Virus record (IMG/VR): IMGVR_UViG_3300042892_003012 | Span: 1-33,433 of that record | Origin: a virus | Direction: 5' to 3' (one strand) | Length of the DNA stretch: 33,433 bases | Shown: piece after piece, positions 7,450 through 14,346 of the stretch | Layout of the letters: each line of letters starts with the position of its first letter | Numbering within the stretch: the first letter of the stretch is position 1 | Position numbers and translations under genes: made by a program | The notes under the pieces: generated by a model | Database searches by the model: none | Told to the model about the DNA's origin: nothing | The model's input: only the letters and a program-made list of their open reading frames with translations

Positions 7450-7479
7450 TTTACAAATTCTGCAAGCCTATGCTATAAT
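7450..7479 (+). promoter_or_regulatory. Sigma70-type promoter with extended -10 for queD
   Basis: TTTACA (7450-7455), an 18 bp spacer and TATAAT (7474-7479) preceded by TGC, an extended -10. The start site would fall near 7486, leaving a leader of about 11 nt that carries AGGA just before the queD ATG. Confidence 0.7.
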
Positions 7480-7496
7480 ATAACATAGGAAAAACA

Positions 7497-8021
7497 ATGG
7501 CAAAATATCTTTCTACAAAAACATACGGCACGGACCGAGGACTCAGTTGTTGCTTTCGCCAATGGCGTAGCACTCATAGTCACTGTGCTCTGCTACACGG
7601 CTACTCAATTGGTATCAAACTGATTTTTGAAAGTGAAACCTTGGATGATCGCAACTGGGTCATGGACTTTGGTGGGCTCAAAGCATTCAAGGAGTGGGCC
7701 GACTGGCAGTTTGATCATACTCTTTGCGTAGGGTCTGATGATCCCCACATGAAATTATTTGAAATCATGGCTGGATTTGGATCGGCTGCTGAAGGTGGTG
7801 TAGTGGATCTACGCATTGTGGAAGCGGTGGGTTGTGAGAAGTTTGCTGAATTGGCATACAAGACCATGAATGAAATCTTGTCGGCATACCAAGAAAGTCG
7901 AGGATGGACACATCCAGACGGTCGTGTGTTTGAAGCACGCTACCCTGTTGGATCGGGTGTTCGACTGCGTAGTGCAGAAGTGTTTGAACACGCAGGTAAT
8001 AGTGCAGTATATGAAGGTTAA
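7497..8021 (+). CDS. queD: 6-carboxytetrahydropterin synthase (QueD)
   Basis: QueD converts dihydroneopterin triphosphate from FolE into 6-carboxy-tetrahydropterin. The zinc/catalytic region is condensed into THSHCALLHGYSIGIKLIF (H27, H29, C30, H34), WVMDFGGLK follows at 54-62 and FDHT at 72-75; all are hallmarks of the PTPS/QueD family. At 174 residues it is longer than E. coli QueD (121) and has a C-terminal extension ending EVFEHAGNSAVYEG. It has its own promoter and a start 6 nt before queE follows its stop. Confidence 0.92.
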   Translation: MAKYLSTKTYGTDRGLSCCFRQWRSTHSHCALLHGYSIGIKLIFESETLDDRNWVMDFGGLKAFKEWADWQFDHTLCVGSDDPHMKLFEIMAGFGSAAEGGVVDLRIVEAVGCEKFAELAYKTMNEILSAYQESRGWTHPDGRVFEARYPVGSGVRLRSAEVFEHAGNSAVYEG

Positions 8022-8027
8022 TCAATC

Positions 8028-8888
8028 ATGAAAATCAAAGTCAGCGAAATATTTTATAGTTTGCAAGGCGAAGGTCGTTTTGTTGGAGTACCTAGCGTAT
8101 TCTTGAGAACCTTTGGCTGTAATTTTACCTGTAGTGGTTTTGGTTGCAAGCCAGGAGAAAAATCTACAGGTGCTGACGAAGTGGCCAAAAAGGTGGAACT
8201 GTATAAAACATTTACAGATTTGCCCCTGGTAGAAACAGGATGCGACAGTTATGCGTCATGGCATCCGGCTTATAAACACTTGAGTCCCACAGTGACCACT
8301 GAAGAACTTGTGGATCGAATGTTGGCCTTGACTCCCAACAACATGTGGGCTCAGAACAACGGCAATGACGTACACTTGGTCATCACGGGCGGTGAGCCAT
8401 TACTGGGGTGGCAACGTGCTTATGCAGAATTATTGAGTCATCCAAGAATGGCAGACTTAAAGAACATCACATTTGAAACCAATGGCACTCAAGAATTACA
8501 CGAAGACTTTAGAGATTATCTGATTGACTGGGCTGGTGACAAGGCCGGTCGTGAAGTTACCTTTAGTGTCAGTGCCAAACTGAGTGCATCAGGCGAGTCG
8601 TGGGATGATGCCATCAAACCCAAGATTGTTAACATCTATCAAACTTATGGACACACATATCTCAAGTTTGTGGTAGAAACAGAAGACCATGTGAACGAAG
8701 CTGTTCGTGCTGTGGATGCGTTTAGACATGATGGCTTCAAAGGTGTTGTTTATTTGATGCCACAGGGCGGTGTAGTTGATCCATACGAAAGCAACAAACT
8801 AAACATTGCCAACATCTGTTGTGAACGTGGATTTAACTACAGCCCACGCTTGCATGTAGACTTGTGGGGCAACGGCTGGGGCAAGTGA
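8028..8888 (+). CDS. queE: 7-carboxy-7-deazaguanine synthase (QueE), unusual Cys motif
   Basis: QueE is the radical SAM enzyme that contracts 6-carboxy-tetrahydropterin to 7-carboxy-7-deazaguanine. EIFYSLQGEGRFVGVPSVFL (7-26) and the GGEPL motif (in LVITGGEPLLGW) are diagnostic. The cluster motif is not the usual C-x3-C-x2-C: it reads C31-x3-C35-x4-C40, followed by an insert holding GCDSYASW with C72. The third cluster ligand could be C40 or C72. Such inserts occur in some phage and pelagic QueE-like sequences from memory. It directly follows queD and overlaps the next gene by one base. Confidence 0.92.
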   Translation: MKIKVSEIFYSLQGEGRFVGVPSVFLRTFGCNFTCSGFGCKPGEKSTGADEVAKKVELYKTFTDLPLVETGCDSYASWHPAYKHLSPTVTTEELVDRMLALTPNNMWAQNNGNDVHLVITGGEPLLGWQRAYAELLSHPRMADLKNITFETNGTQELHEDFRDYLIDWAGDKAGREVTFSVSAKLSASGESWDDAIKPKIVNIYQTYGHTYLKFVVETEDHVNEAVRAVDAFRHDGFKGVVYLMPQGGVVDPYESNKLNIANICCERGFNYSPRLHVDLWGNGWGK

Positions 8889-9115
8889 TGTTGGGCATGC
8901 CGGATTTTTTTAACGGAGTCAGCAGTTTTTATTATCGGGCAGTTTGGAAACCGGTATTTGTTTGGTGGCCACAGCGGTGTGACTTGACTGGACAACGTGT
9001 CTGGTTAGAGACTGCTTATCAAGGTGAAGCCATGTGGACTGGTCCGGGCACTCCAGTCTACGAATTTCGTTATCATAAAAGTCAACAACACCTAATTTGG
9101 CAACTACAACAGTGA
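8888..9115 (+). CDS. Unknown Trp/Tyr-rich protein, 75 aa
   Basis: The ATG at 8888 shares one base with the queE stop (TGATG), so translation is probably coupled. The protein (MLGMPDFFNGVSSFYYRAV) is rich in aromatic residues and reads like a small beta sheet: VFVWWPQRCDLTGQRVWLETAYQGEAMW, ending EFRYHKSQQHLIWQLQQ. The last strand (YEFRYHKSQQHLIWQL) suggests a domain that may bind a partner. No family is recognised. A start 24 nt upstream (8864) would lie within queE and is not preferred. Confidence 0.6.
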   Translation: MLGMPDFFNGVSSFYYRAVWKPVFVWWPQRCDLTGQRVWLETAYQGEAMWTGPGTPVYEFRYHKSQQHLIWQLQQ

Positions 9116-9600
9116 CCGAAAAAAAATCCAATGTCACCGACGGACGAGAGAGTTTTGACATCACAGTCGGTAATACTTTGGTTGCATTTTTCAATCGCAA
9201 CGTCAGCACGTATGCAACCGAAGCAGGAGGACCCAAGTTTGATCTTATTCCTGTTGAAAAGCAAAAAGACATCATGGTCAATGTGGCCCGCATGTATGCT
9301 CAACAAGAATATAACAGAATTACAGAATTGGTAACAGTATTACAACGGCAAGCCGCGGAACTTAAACGTCGATTAGACATAACCGACATGGTGCATGCTG
9401 CCAAGTACGAGTTCCAAGTGTATCACGGCCAAACCTATTGGTTGGCTTACGAACACAACAAACAAGGCACTAGATTGACCCATCTGGGCCCAAATGATTG
9501 GACCACAGGTGCGCCTGCAGATTATGAATATATCTGTCAGGTCAAGTGGTTGGGTGATTACACCTGGGTAGAAGTAACAAACAAAGAGGAAACAAAATGA
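9112..9600 (+). CDS. DUF2452-family protein
   Basis: The last half, from KYEFQVYHGQTYWLAYEHN through LTHLGPNDW to VKWLGDYTWVEV, matches the pattern I know from DUF2452 proteins (a helix-rich first half, then Y-LY...LS-I-P-EW and a final D-TWE). A GTG at 9112 overlapping the previous stop (GTGA) is the most phage-like start; TTG at 9097 is the alternative. It gives 162 residues. The middle is a helix with ITELVTVLQRQAAELKRRLD, likely a coiled coil. Function is unknown for the family. Confidence 0.7.
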   Translation: MTEKKSNVTDGRESFDITVGNTLVAFFNRNVSTYATEAGGPKFDLIPVEKQKDIMVNVARMYAQQEYNRITELVTVLQRQAAELKRRLDITDMVHAAKYEFQVYHGQTYWLAYEHNKQGTRLTHLGPNDWTTGAPADYEYICQVKWLGDYTWVEVTNKEETK

Positions 9601-9947
9601 CCGTAGAACAAATAGTATTTGCTGTAACAGCATGGGTAGTATTAACTGGATTTACTTATCACTTCACTGGGTGGGACAAGATTCGTGATTGCTATCACAT
9701 GTGGTTTACACGAGCCTACTGGACTGACTATAACATAGTTGAGTTTGTTTCTTGGTTTTGTAAAGCCATAATTATTATTCCGGGATTAATATTTGGCATC
9801 CAAATTTGGCAACTGTACTTTTTGACCTTGGCCACCAGTTTGACATTGATCTGGGCATCAAACAAAAAACTGTTGCCAACGCTGGTGGCTTTTAACACCA
9901 TGTGGGCATGGTTGAGTTTGATGGTCATTGCACAAAAAATTATCTAA
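9597..9947 (+). CDS. Membrane protein, about four segments, 116 aa
   Basis: Hydrophobic stretches lie near residues 4-20, 49-68, 70-88 and 92-113, separated by short loops. GWDKIRDCYHMWFTRAYWTDYN is a polar aromatic loop after the first segment. The gene overlaps the DUF2452 stop (ATGA). No family is recognised. In this position it could be a membrane accessory or a holin-like protein, but length and segment number do not settle it. Confidence 0.65.
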   Translation: MTVEQIVFAVTAWVVLTGFTYHFTGWDKIRDCYHMWFTRAYWTDYNIVEFVSWFCKAIIIIPGLIFGIQIWQLYFLTLATSLTLIWASNKKLLPTLVAFNTMWAWLSLMVIAQKII

Positions 9948-9956
9948 GGAATTATC

Positions 9957-10337
9957 ATGGGAATATTTGATCGTTTTCTAAAACGGAAACCTGAAGCAAA
10001 AACGGAAGCACCAAAGCCTCGAAAGAAATCTGCCAAAGACGCGGCCACAGAAAAGGGTGAACCGTATGTGGCCATACTCAGTGTGGAACTGGATCCCGAA
10101 AACATTGGCAACGGTGCGTTTGAACTGGATTGGAATGACAAGTTTGTGGCCAATTTGGTGCGTGCTGGTTACCAAGGCAAAACTGATGCCGACATGGTGG
10201 ATCAGTGGTTTGCTGATGTGTGCAAAAATGTCATTGCTGAAAACTACGAACAATGGGAAGCCAATCAACCGTTTGAGGCCAGACCTCGTGTGATTGATCG
10301 CAAAGATCTTGGTGGCGGGAAAACTGAAGTATCGTGA
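9957..10337 (+). CDS. Conserved phage protein of unknown function, 126 aa
   Basis: The first 35 residues are basic and Lys/Pro/Ala-rich (FLKRKPEAKTEAPKPRKKSAKD), probably disordered. A compact domain follows: YVAILSVELDPENIGNGAFELDWNDKFVANLVRAGYQG, then a helix ending in WFADVCKNVIAENYEQWEAN. This second part resembles a hypothetical protein common in marine T4-like phages (by memory). GGA lies before the ATG. The stop overlaps the GTG of the first SGNH gene (GTGA). Confidence 0.7.
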   Translation: MGIFDRFLKRKPEAKTEAPKPRKKSAKDAATEKGEPYVAILSVELDPENIGNGAFELDWNDKFVANLVRAGYQGKTDADMVDQWFADVCKNVIAENYEQWEANQPFEARPRVIDRKDLGGGKTEVS

Positions 10338-11071
10338 TCTTGTATGTGAATGGTGATAGTCATAGTGCTGGTGCAGAGTTGGTATGCATGCGTAACGGAA
10401 AGCTGTTAGAATTCGACGAAAATACCAGACAGTACCAACCAATACAAAGTAACACCCGGAGTCAAGATCCACAAGTTGAATGCGTTAACCGCAGTTATAG
10501 TCAGCGATTGGCCAACATGCTGGGTGCAGACTTGATTTGTGAAGCCGAGTCCGGTGGTAGCAATGCAAGAATACTACGACTCACTCGTGAATATCTCAAA
10601 AATAATCGACCCGACCTTGTAGTGATAGGATGGAGTCCATTTGAACGAGAAGAGTGGTGGTACAATGGCGTTGCACATCAAGTAAATGGGGGCGGTGTTA
10701 AATCAGTTCCTGCAGAGTTGGCCAATCGATATAAAAAATGGGTGATTGACAATTCCGATTCCGACGCCATCAATACCAGGACCGTGGCATCGCATCAAGA
10801 GATTTTTAGTTTCCATCGGGAATTGCTTGATTTGTCTATACCACATTTGTTTTTTAATACGTTCAACAGCTTTGAATTCATACCTGACATGGGCAGCACT
10901 TACTTTGACTGGGGAAATTATTTTGTTGAACCGTACTTGGAATCTTACACCTATTGTTTGTGGTTAAAAAATCAAGGATATCGACCAGTCAGTGAGACCA
11001 GCATGCATTTTGGTCCAGCGGCACACCGAGCCTGGGCTGAATTCTTATACCAAAATTATTTTAAAAAATGA
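10334..11071 (+). CDS. SGNH-type hydrolase, copy 1 of tandem pair
   Basis: GDSHSAG at 7-13 is the nucleophile block of SGNH/GDSL hydrolases, with Ser9 as likely nucleophile. Near residues 66-77 a Gly/Asn-bearing stretch (AESGGSNARILR) supplies block II/III, and DLVVIGWSPFEREEWW follows. The end has HFGPAAHRAWAEFLY in place of the usual DxxH block; it keeps a His but the Asp is not obvious. The GTG start overlaps the previous stop. SGNH enzymes remove or transfer acyl groups, including O-acetyl groups on glycans. The next gene is a close copy. Confidence 0.75.
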   Translation: MILYVNGDSHSAGAELVCMRNGKLLEFDENTRQYQPIQSNTRSQDPQVECVNRSYSQRLANMLGADLICEAESGGSNARILRLTREYLKNNRPDLVVIGWSPFEREEWWYNGVAHQVNGGGVKSVPAELANRYKKWVIDNSDSDAINTRTVASHQEIFSFHRELLDLSIPHLFFNTFNSFEFIPDMGSTYFDWGNYFVEPYLESYTYCLWLKNQGYRPVSETSMHFGPAAHRAWAEFLYQNYFKK

Positions 11072-11769
11072 TACTATATGTAAATGGCGACAGCCACAGT
11101 GCTGGTGCCGAAGCAGTAAATTCATATTCGTTTGCTCAAGACGACAGTCTGTACTGGAACATGTCACGTGAGCCACATCCAGATAATCTGCGTGTGAGTT
11201 ACGGCTGTGAACTGGCCAACATGCTGGGTGCAATATTAGAGTGTGATGCTGAAAGTGCCAGTAGCAATGACCGTATTATCCGCACCACCTATGCGGCCTT
11301 GGACGTGTTTCGCCCAGATCTTGTGGTGATAGGATGGAGCACCTGGGAACGAGAAGAATGGTGGCACCAAGGCACCGAACAATATTGGCAGATCAATGCC
11401 GGGGGCATAGGTCACGACTGGCCTCAAGAAATCAAAGACCTGTACAAAAATTACATTCTAAATCTCAACTACGATCATGCCATACGCCATGCACATGAAA
11501 AAATACATCTGTTACATAGGAATTTGGCCGTGGCCCAAATTCCACATATATTTTTTAACACATTCGAACCCTTTACCAATTTACCAAATTTTGACTGGGG
11601 CCGCAGTTATATTGAACCATATGATCCAGCCCATACCTATTACAATTGGTTGATCGAACGCGGTTTCAAGCCAGTAAACCCCAATTCATATCATTTTGGT
11701 CCAGCAGCACACAGGGCCTGGGCTGAATTTTTATACCAAAATTATGTCCAAAACTTGTTGACAACGTAA
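11068..11769 (+). CDS. SGNH-type hydrolase, copy 2 of tandem pair
   Basis: The first 15 residues repeat the previous protein exactly (MILYVNGDSHSAGAE). The two also share ANMLGA, SNxRIxR, RPDLVVIGWS, REEWW and the ending HFGPAAHRAWAEFLYQNY, so this is a tandem duplication. The last stretch is also close at the base level. Differences are concentrated in the middle region (residues about 110-200), probably the substrate-facing part. The ATG overlaps the stop of copy 1 (ATGA). The -35 box of the next gene lies in its last codons. Confidence 0.78.
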   Translation: MILYVNGDSHSAGAEAVNSYSFAQDDSLYWNMSREPHPDNLRVSYGCELANMLGAILECDAESASSNDRIIRTTYAALDVFRPDLVVIGWSTWEREEWWHQGTEQYWQINAGGIGHDWPQEIKDLYKNYILNLNYDHAIRHAHEKIHLLHRNLAVAQIPHIFFNTFEPFTNLPNFDWGRSYIEPYDPAHTYYNWLIERGFKPVNPNSYHFGPAAHRAWAEFLYQNYVQNLLTT

Positions 11770-11786
11770 TCATTATATGCTATTAT
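11758..11786 (+). promoter_or_regulatory. Sigma70-type promoter, possibly leaderless
   Basis: TTGACA (11758-11763), 17 bp and TATTAT (11781-11786) with TGC before it. The -10 ends only 6 nt before the ATG at 11793, so the predicted RNA start coincides with the start codon. Confidence 0.75.
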
Positions 11787-11792
11787 AACTAC

Positions 11793-12788
11793 ATGAGATA
11801 TCTTTTAGTAGACACAGCCAATACCTTTTTTCGTGCCAGACACGCTGCCCATCGTCAAAGCGATACCTGGGATCGCCTGGGTTTTGCCATACATGTCACA
11901 CTAAATAGTGTAAACAAGTCCTGGCGGGATCAACAGGCCACTCATGTGGTATTTTGTCTGGAAGGTCGCTCGTGGCGCAAAGACTTCTACGAACCTTATA
12001 AAAAGAATCGTGCTGTGGCCCGTGCCGCACTCACCGAACGTGAAGCCGAAGAAGACAAGTTGTTTTGGGAAACCTTTGACACCTTAAAAGACTTCTTGGG
12101 CAATAAGACCAATTGTACCGTATTGCAACACCCCGATCTAGAAGCCGATGATCTGATCGCGGGCTGGATACAGAGCCACCCACAAGATCATCACACCATT
12201 GTGAGTTCGGACACAGATTTTCATCAACTGCTGGCTAACAATGTAAATCAATACAACGGAATAGCAGATGAACTCCACACTACGCAAGGTATTTTCGACA
12301 AAAAAGGTAACCCAGTCAAGGATAAAAAAACTAAGGAACCAAAAACAATTCCGAATCCTCAGTGGATTCTTTTCGAGAAGTGCATGCGAGGGGATCCGAC
12401 CGACAATATCTTTTCAGCGTACCCAGGGGTCCGTACAGTGGGTAGCAAAAATAAAGTTGGGCTCAAAGAAGCATTTGATGACAAAGATAAGAAGGGTTTT
12501 GCGTGGAATAACTTGATGCTACAGCGTTGGGTAGATCACCATGGTGCTGAACATCGTGTGTTGGACGACTATGAACGCAATCGTGTGTTGGTAGATCTTT
12601 CTGCACAACCCCAAGAAGTCAAGTCCAAGATCTTGGGCACCATCCAAGGCAATAGTGTTCCGTTGGATCGGCCCATGATCGGCGCACAGTTTTTGAAATT
12701 CTGTGGCAAGTATGATCTGGTCAAAATGAGCGAGTATGCCACACAATACACAGCCTGGTTAGAAGCACCTTATCCCACAAAGGAATAG
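11793..12788 (+). CDS. 5'-3' exonuclease / flap nuclease (T4 RNase H-like)
   Basis: The 331-residue protein has the FEN/PIN-like acidic pattern: LLVDTANTFFRA at 4-15 (Asp7), LEADDLIAGW with paired Asp, SSDTDFHQLL, and CMRGDPTDNIFSAYPGV with the Gly-Asp-x-x-Asp metal site. Such enzymes remove RNA primers and 5' flaps in phage replication. The segment after SSDTDF contains a Lys-rich insert (DKKGNPVKDKKTKEPK). No ribosome site is visible between the promoter and the ATG, so translation may be leaderless or come from read-through. Gene assignment to T4 rnh is by motif layout, not by alignment. Confidence 0.88.
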   Translation: MRYLLVDTANTFFRARHAAHRQSDTWDRLGFAIHVTLNSVNKSWRDQQATHVVFCLEGRSWRKDFYEPYKKNRAVARAALTEREAEEDKLFWETFDTLKDFLGNKTNCTVLQHPDLEADDLIAGWIQSHPQDHHTIVSSDTDFHQLLANNVNQYNGIADELHTTQGIFDKKGNPVKDKKTKEPKTIPNPQWILFEKCMRGDPTDNIFSAYPGVRTVGSKNKVGLKEAFDDKDKKGFAWNNLMLQRWVDHHGAEHRVLDDYERNRVLVDLSAQPQEVKSKILGTIQGNSVPLDRPMIGAQFLKFCGKYDLVKMSEYATQYTAWLEAPYPTKE

Positions 12789-12789
12789 C

Positions 12790-12960
12790 ATGTTAGAACA
12801 ATTTAGACAGTGGTACCTGCGTAACTACACCGAAATCACTTGGTTTCTCATTGGTTTTTTGATCATGGCCGGTTGTGCTCAAATTGGTCGAGGCGAGTAT
12901 GTTGATGCTTCAATCAGTTGGTTGGTTGCTGCTGTAAATTATTGGTTTGTCAAAAGATGA
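12790..12960 (+). CDS. Small two-segment membrane protein, 56 aa
   Basis: MLEQFRQWYLRNYTEITWFLIGFLIMAGCAQIGRGEYVDASISWLVAAVNYWFVKR: an amphipathic start, a hydrophobic segment (about 17-32), a polar turn, then a second hydrophobic segment (42-54) and a basic end. It begins one base after the exonuclease stop and its TGA overlaps the next ATG. Function is unknown; the pairing with a DUF3307-type membrane protein downstream suggests they act together. Confidence 0.6.
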   Translation: MLEQFRQWYLRNYTEITWFLIGFLIMAGCAQIGRGEYVDASISWLVAAVNYWFVKR

Positions 12961-13316
12961 TCTTTTTGTTGTTGTTTGTGCTTGCTGTCAAACACTGGAT
13001 TGCCGATTTTGTTCTACAGTTTGAGTACATGGTTGAACAAAAAGGAATCTACGGCTTGAGGGGAGGCATTGAGCATGCCCTGTTGCACGGAATACTCACT
13101 GCCATAGTGCTGACAGCATTTATCAACAACATCATGGCCGCGGCCATGTTTGGCCTGCTTGACAGCGTGGTACACTATCACATTGACTATGTCAAGGCCA
13201 GGTGGGGAACCAAAGATGCCAACCAACAACGATTTTGGATTCAACTAGGAGCCGATCAATTGGCTCATTACACTTTCTATATCTGGTTGATATGGATTTT
13301 GCAAGATGTAGTTTAA
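12957..13316 (+). CDS. DUF3307-like membrane protein, 119 aa
   Basis: Starting at the ATG that overlaps the preceding stop, the protein has a hydrophobic opening (MIFLLLFVLAVKHWIADFVLQ) and further segments around 45-66 and 100-119. KHWIADFVLQ, EHALLHGILT and a late GADQLAHYTFYIW match the His/Asp-bearing pattern of DUF3307 proteins, which have His-Asp motifs in membrane helices. An upstream start at 12918 would lie in the previous gene. AAGGAG follows near the end, serving the next gene. Confidence 0.72.
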   Translation: MIFLLLFVLAVKHWIADFVLQFEYMVEQKGIYGLRGGIEHALLHGILTAIVLTAFINNIMAAAMFGLLDSVVHYHIDYVKARWGTKDANQQRFWIQLGADQLAHYTFYIWLIWILQDVV

Positions 13317-13326
13317 GGAGAAATGT

Positions 13327-13803
13327 ATGAGTGACATCATAGCCAAACCCGTAGTAAAAAACAAATTCTGGATTGTGGAATCAGGTGGAACGAAAATCGC
13401 CACCATCCAGGCCATTGACGAAGGTGGATTTGTCTACGTACACGATGATCAGAGAGAGATGTTTCCGTCGATCAAATTGTTGAGTAAAAAATACAATATC
13501 GAATTTGTCAAGGCCGAACGACCAAGACGAGAAAAACAAGATGTGTACGAAGTATATGGTTTTCCCACCCCCAATCAGCCCAACAACGAAGTGTTAGATG
13601 TGCAACGCTATCTGCCTATCTATACCAAGGGTGCCAAATCAAAAAGTTTCTTCTGTGCCGGATACTATATCATCCGATTCAGCAACACCTGGGTCAGGGC
13701 CTACTGTCCAAAACTGATCACACTGAATCGCTACGAATATCAAGGTCCATTCAAGACTCAAGAAGCCATGTTGGAATCCATGCGAGAAGCCAATGGACAA
13801 TAA
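13327..13803 (+). CDS. Conserved phage protein of unknown function, 158 aa
   Basis: The protein opens with a beta-rich stretch (FWIVESGGTKIATIQAIDEGGFVYV) and continues with YEVYGFPTPNQPNNEVLDVQRYLPIYTKGAKSKSFFCAGYYIIRF. That second part resembles a hypothetical protein often present in T4-like marine phages (from memory). It has no signal peptide or membrane segment. AGGAGAAATGT places a ribosome site just before the ATG. It overlaps the next gene by 11 nt. Confidence 0.72.
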   Translation: MSDIIAKPVVKNKFWIVESGGTKIATIQAIDEGGFVYVHDDQREMFPSIKLLSKKYNIEFVKAERPRREKQDVYEVYGFPTPNQPNNEVLDVQRYLPIYTKGAKSKSFFCAGYYIIRFSNTWVRAYCPKLITLNRYEYQGPFKTQEAMLESMREANGQ

Positions 13804-14011
13804 TCTGCCCTTGCATGTCAAAAATTTCAACAACAAAGTGCGAGCCATGAATCAGAGCAACGGCAAGTTATTGACCTTGAACGCTGAAGAAGCCCGCAGT
13901 TTACACGCCGAAATCTACGATTTAATGGCCACTATCGCCAACTTGGCTGGTCAAACTGCACCCGGCACAGCAACGACCAATATCAGCATGGATGGTGGTG
14001 GGTTTAAGTAA
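13793..14011 (+). CDS. Small helical protein, 72 aa
   Basis: A start at 13793 lies 11 nt inside the previous gene. The protein is mostly one helix (KLLTLNAEEARSLHAEIYDLMATIANLAGQT) followed by a flexible Gly/Thr end (TATTNISMDGGGFK). This resembles small capsid- or neck-associated phage proteins, but no family is certain. The final Gly-rich tail may be a binding peptide. Confidence 0.6.
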   Translation: MDNNLPLHVKNFNNKVRAMNQSNGKLLTLNAEEARSLHAEIYDLMATIANLAGQTAPGTATTNISMDGGGFK

Positions 14012-14028
14012 ACTACGCATATAATTGA

Positions 14029-14036
14029 GATAAATA
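14029..14036 (+). promoter_or_regulatory. Late-promoter-like box GATAAATA
   Basis: GATAAATA lies 22 nt before the ATG at 14059. A TATAAT at 14020-14025 lies just upstream, but no -35 box is found 16-18 bp before it, so a late-type promoter explains the region better than a sigma70 one. Confidence 0.35.
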
Positions 14037-14058
14037 AACAGTAGATCAAGGATAGCAA

Positions 14059-14346
14059 ATGAGTCGACCAAAGCCAACGGTGCTGTTGGACCATGTGAAC
14101 AAGACCACATACAAAAGCGAACAGGTTCTAAGTAGCGAAGGTATCTGGGCGGTGTTCTACGACAATCAACCCATCAATTTAAAAACTCACAATATCTTGG
14201 TCAGTTATCCTGGTCCCAAATACAAAAAAGTTTCATTCAGCAACCCCGGTCATGCCATCAACTTGTCCAAGAAACTCAACGTGTTGTTCAAGACCGACAA
14301 GTTTACCGTGGTGTTGTTACGTGCCGGCGACAAAATCTACCCCTAA
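14059..14346 (+). CDS. Conserved small protein, 95 aa
   Basis: AAGGATAGCAAATG gives a weak ribosome site. The sequence alternates short strands: VLLDHVNKTTYKSEQVLSSEGIWAVFYDNQPINLKTHNILVSYPGPKYKKVSF, then a helix (NPGHAINLSKKLNVLF) and a last strand (FTVVLLRAGDKIYP). It looks like a compact alpha/beta fold. No family is recognised, and no membrane segment is seen. It overlaps the next gene by about 26 nt if that starts at the GTG. Confidence 0.65.
   Translation: MSRPKPTVLLDHVNKTTYKSEQVLSSEGIWAVFYDNQPINLKTHNILVSYPGPKYKKVSFSNPGHAINLSKKLNVLFKTDKFTVVLLRAGDKIYP

Noticed and set aside
7409-7496. preQ1 riboswitch before queD
   Set aside because: A small AGCGG/CCGCT hairpin is present, but the required pseudoknot pattern and A-rich tail are not seen, and the hairpin lies upstream of the predicted transcription start.
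14020-14025. TATAAT before the gene at 14059 as a sigma70 promoter
   Set aside because: Upstream bases at 16, 17 and 18 bp spacing (GTGGGT, GGTGGG, TGGTGG) do not resemble a -35; a late-type box is nearby instead.
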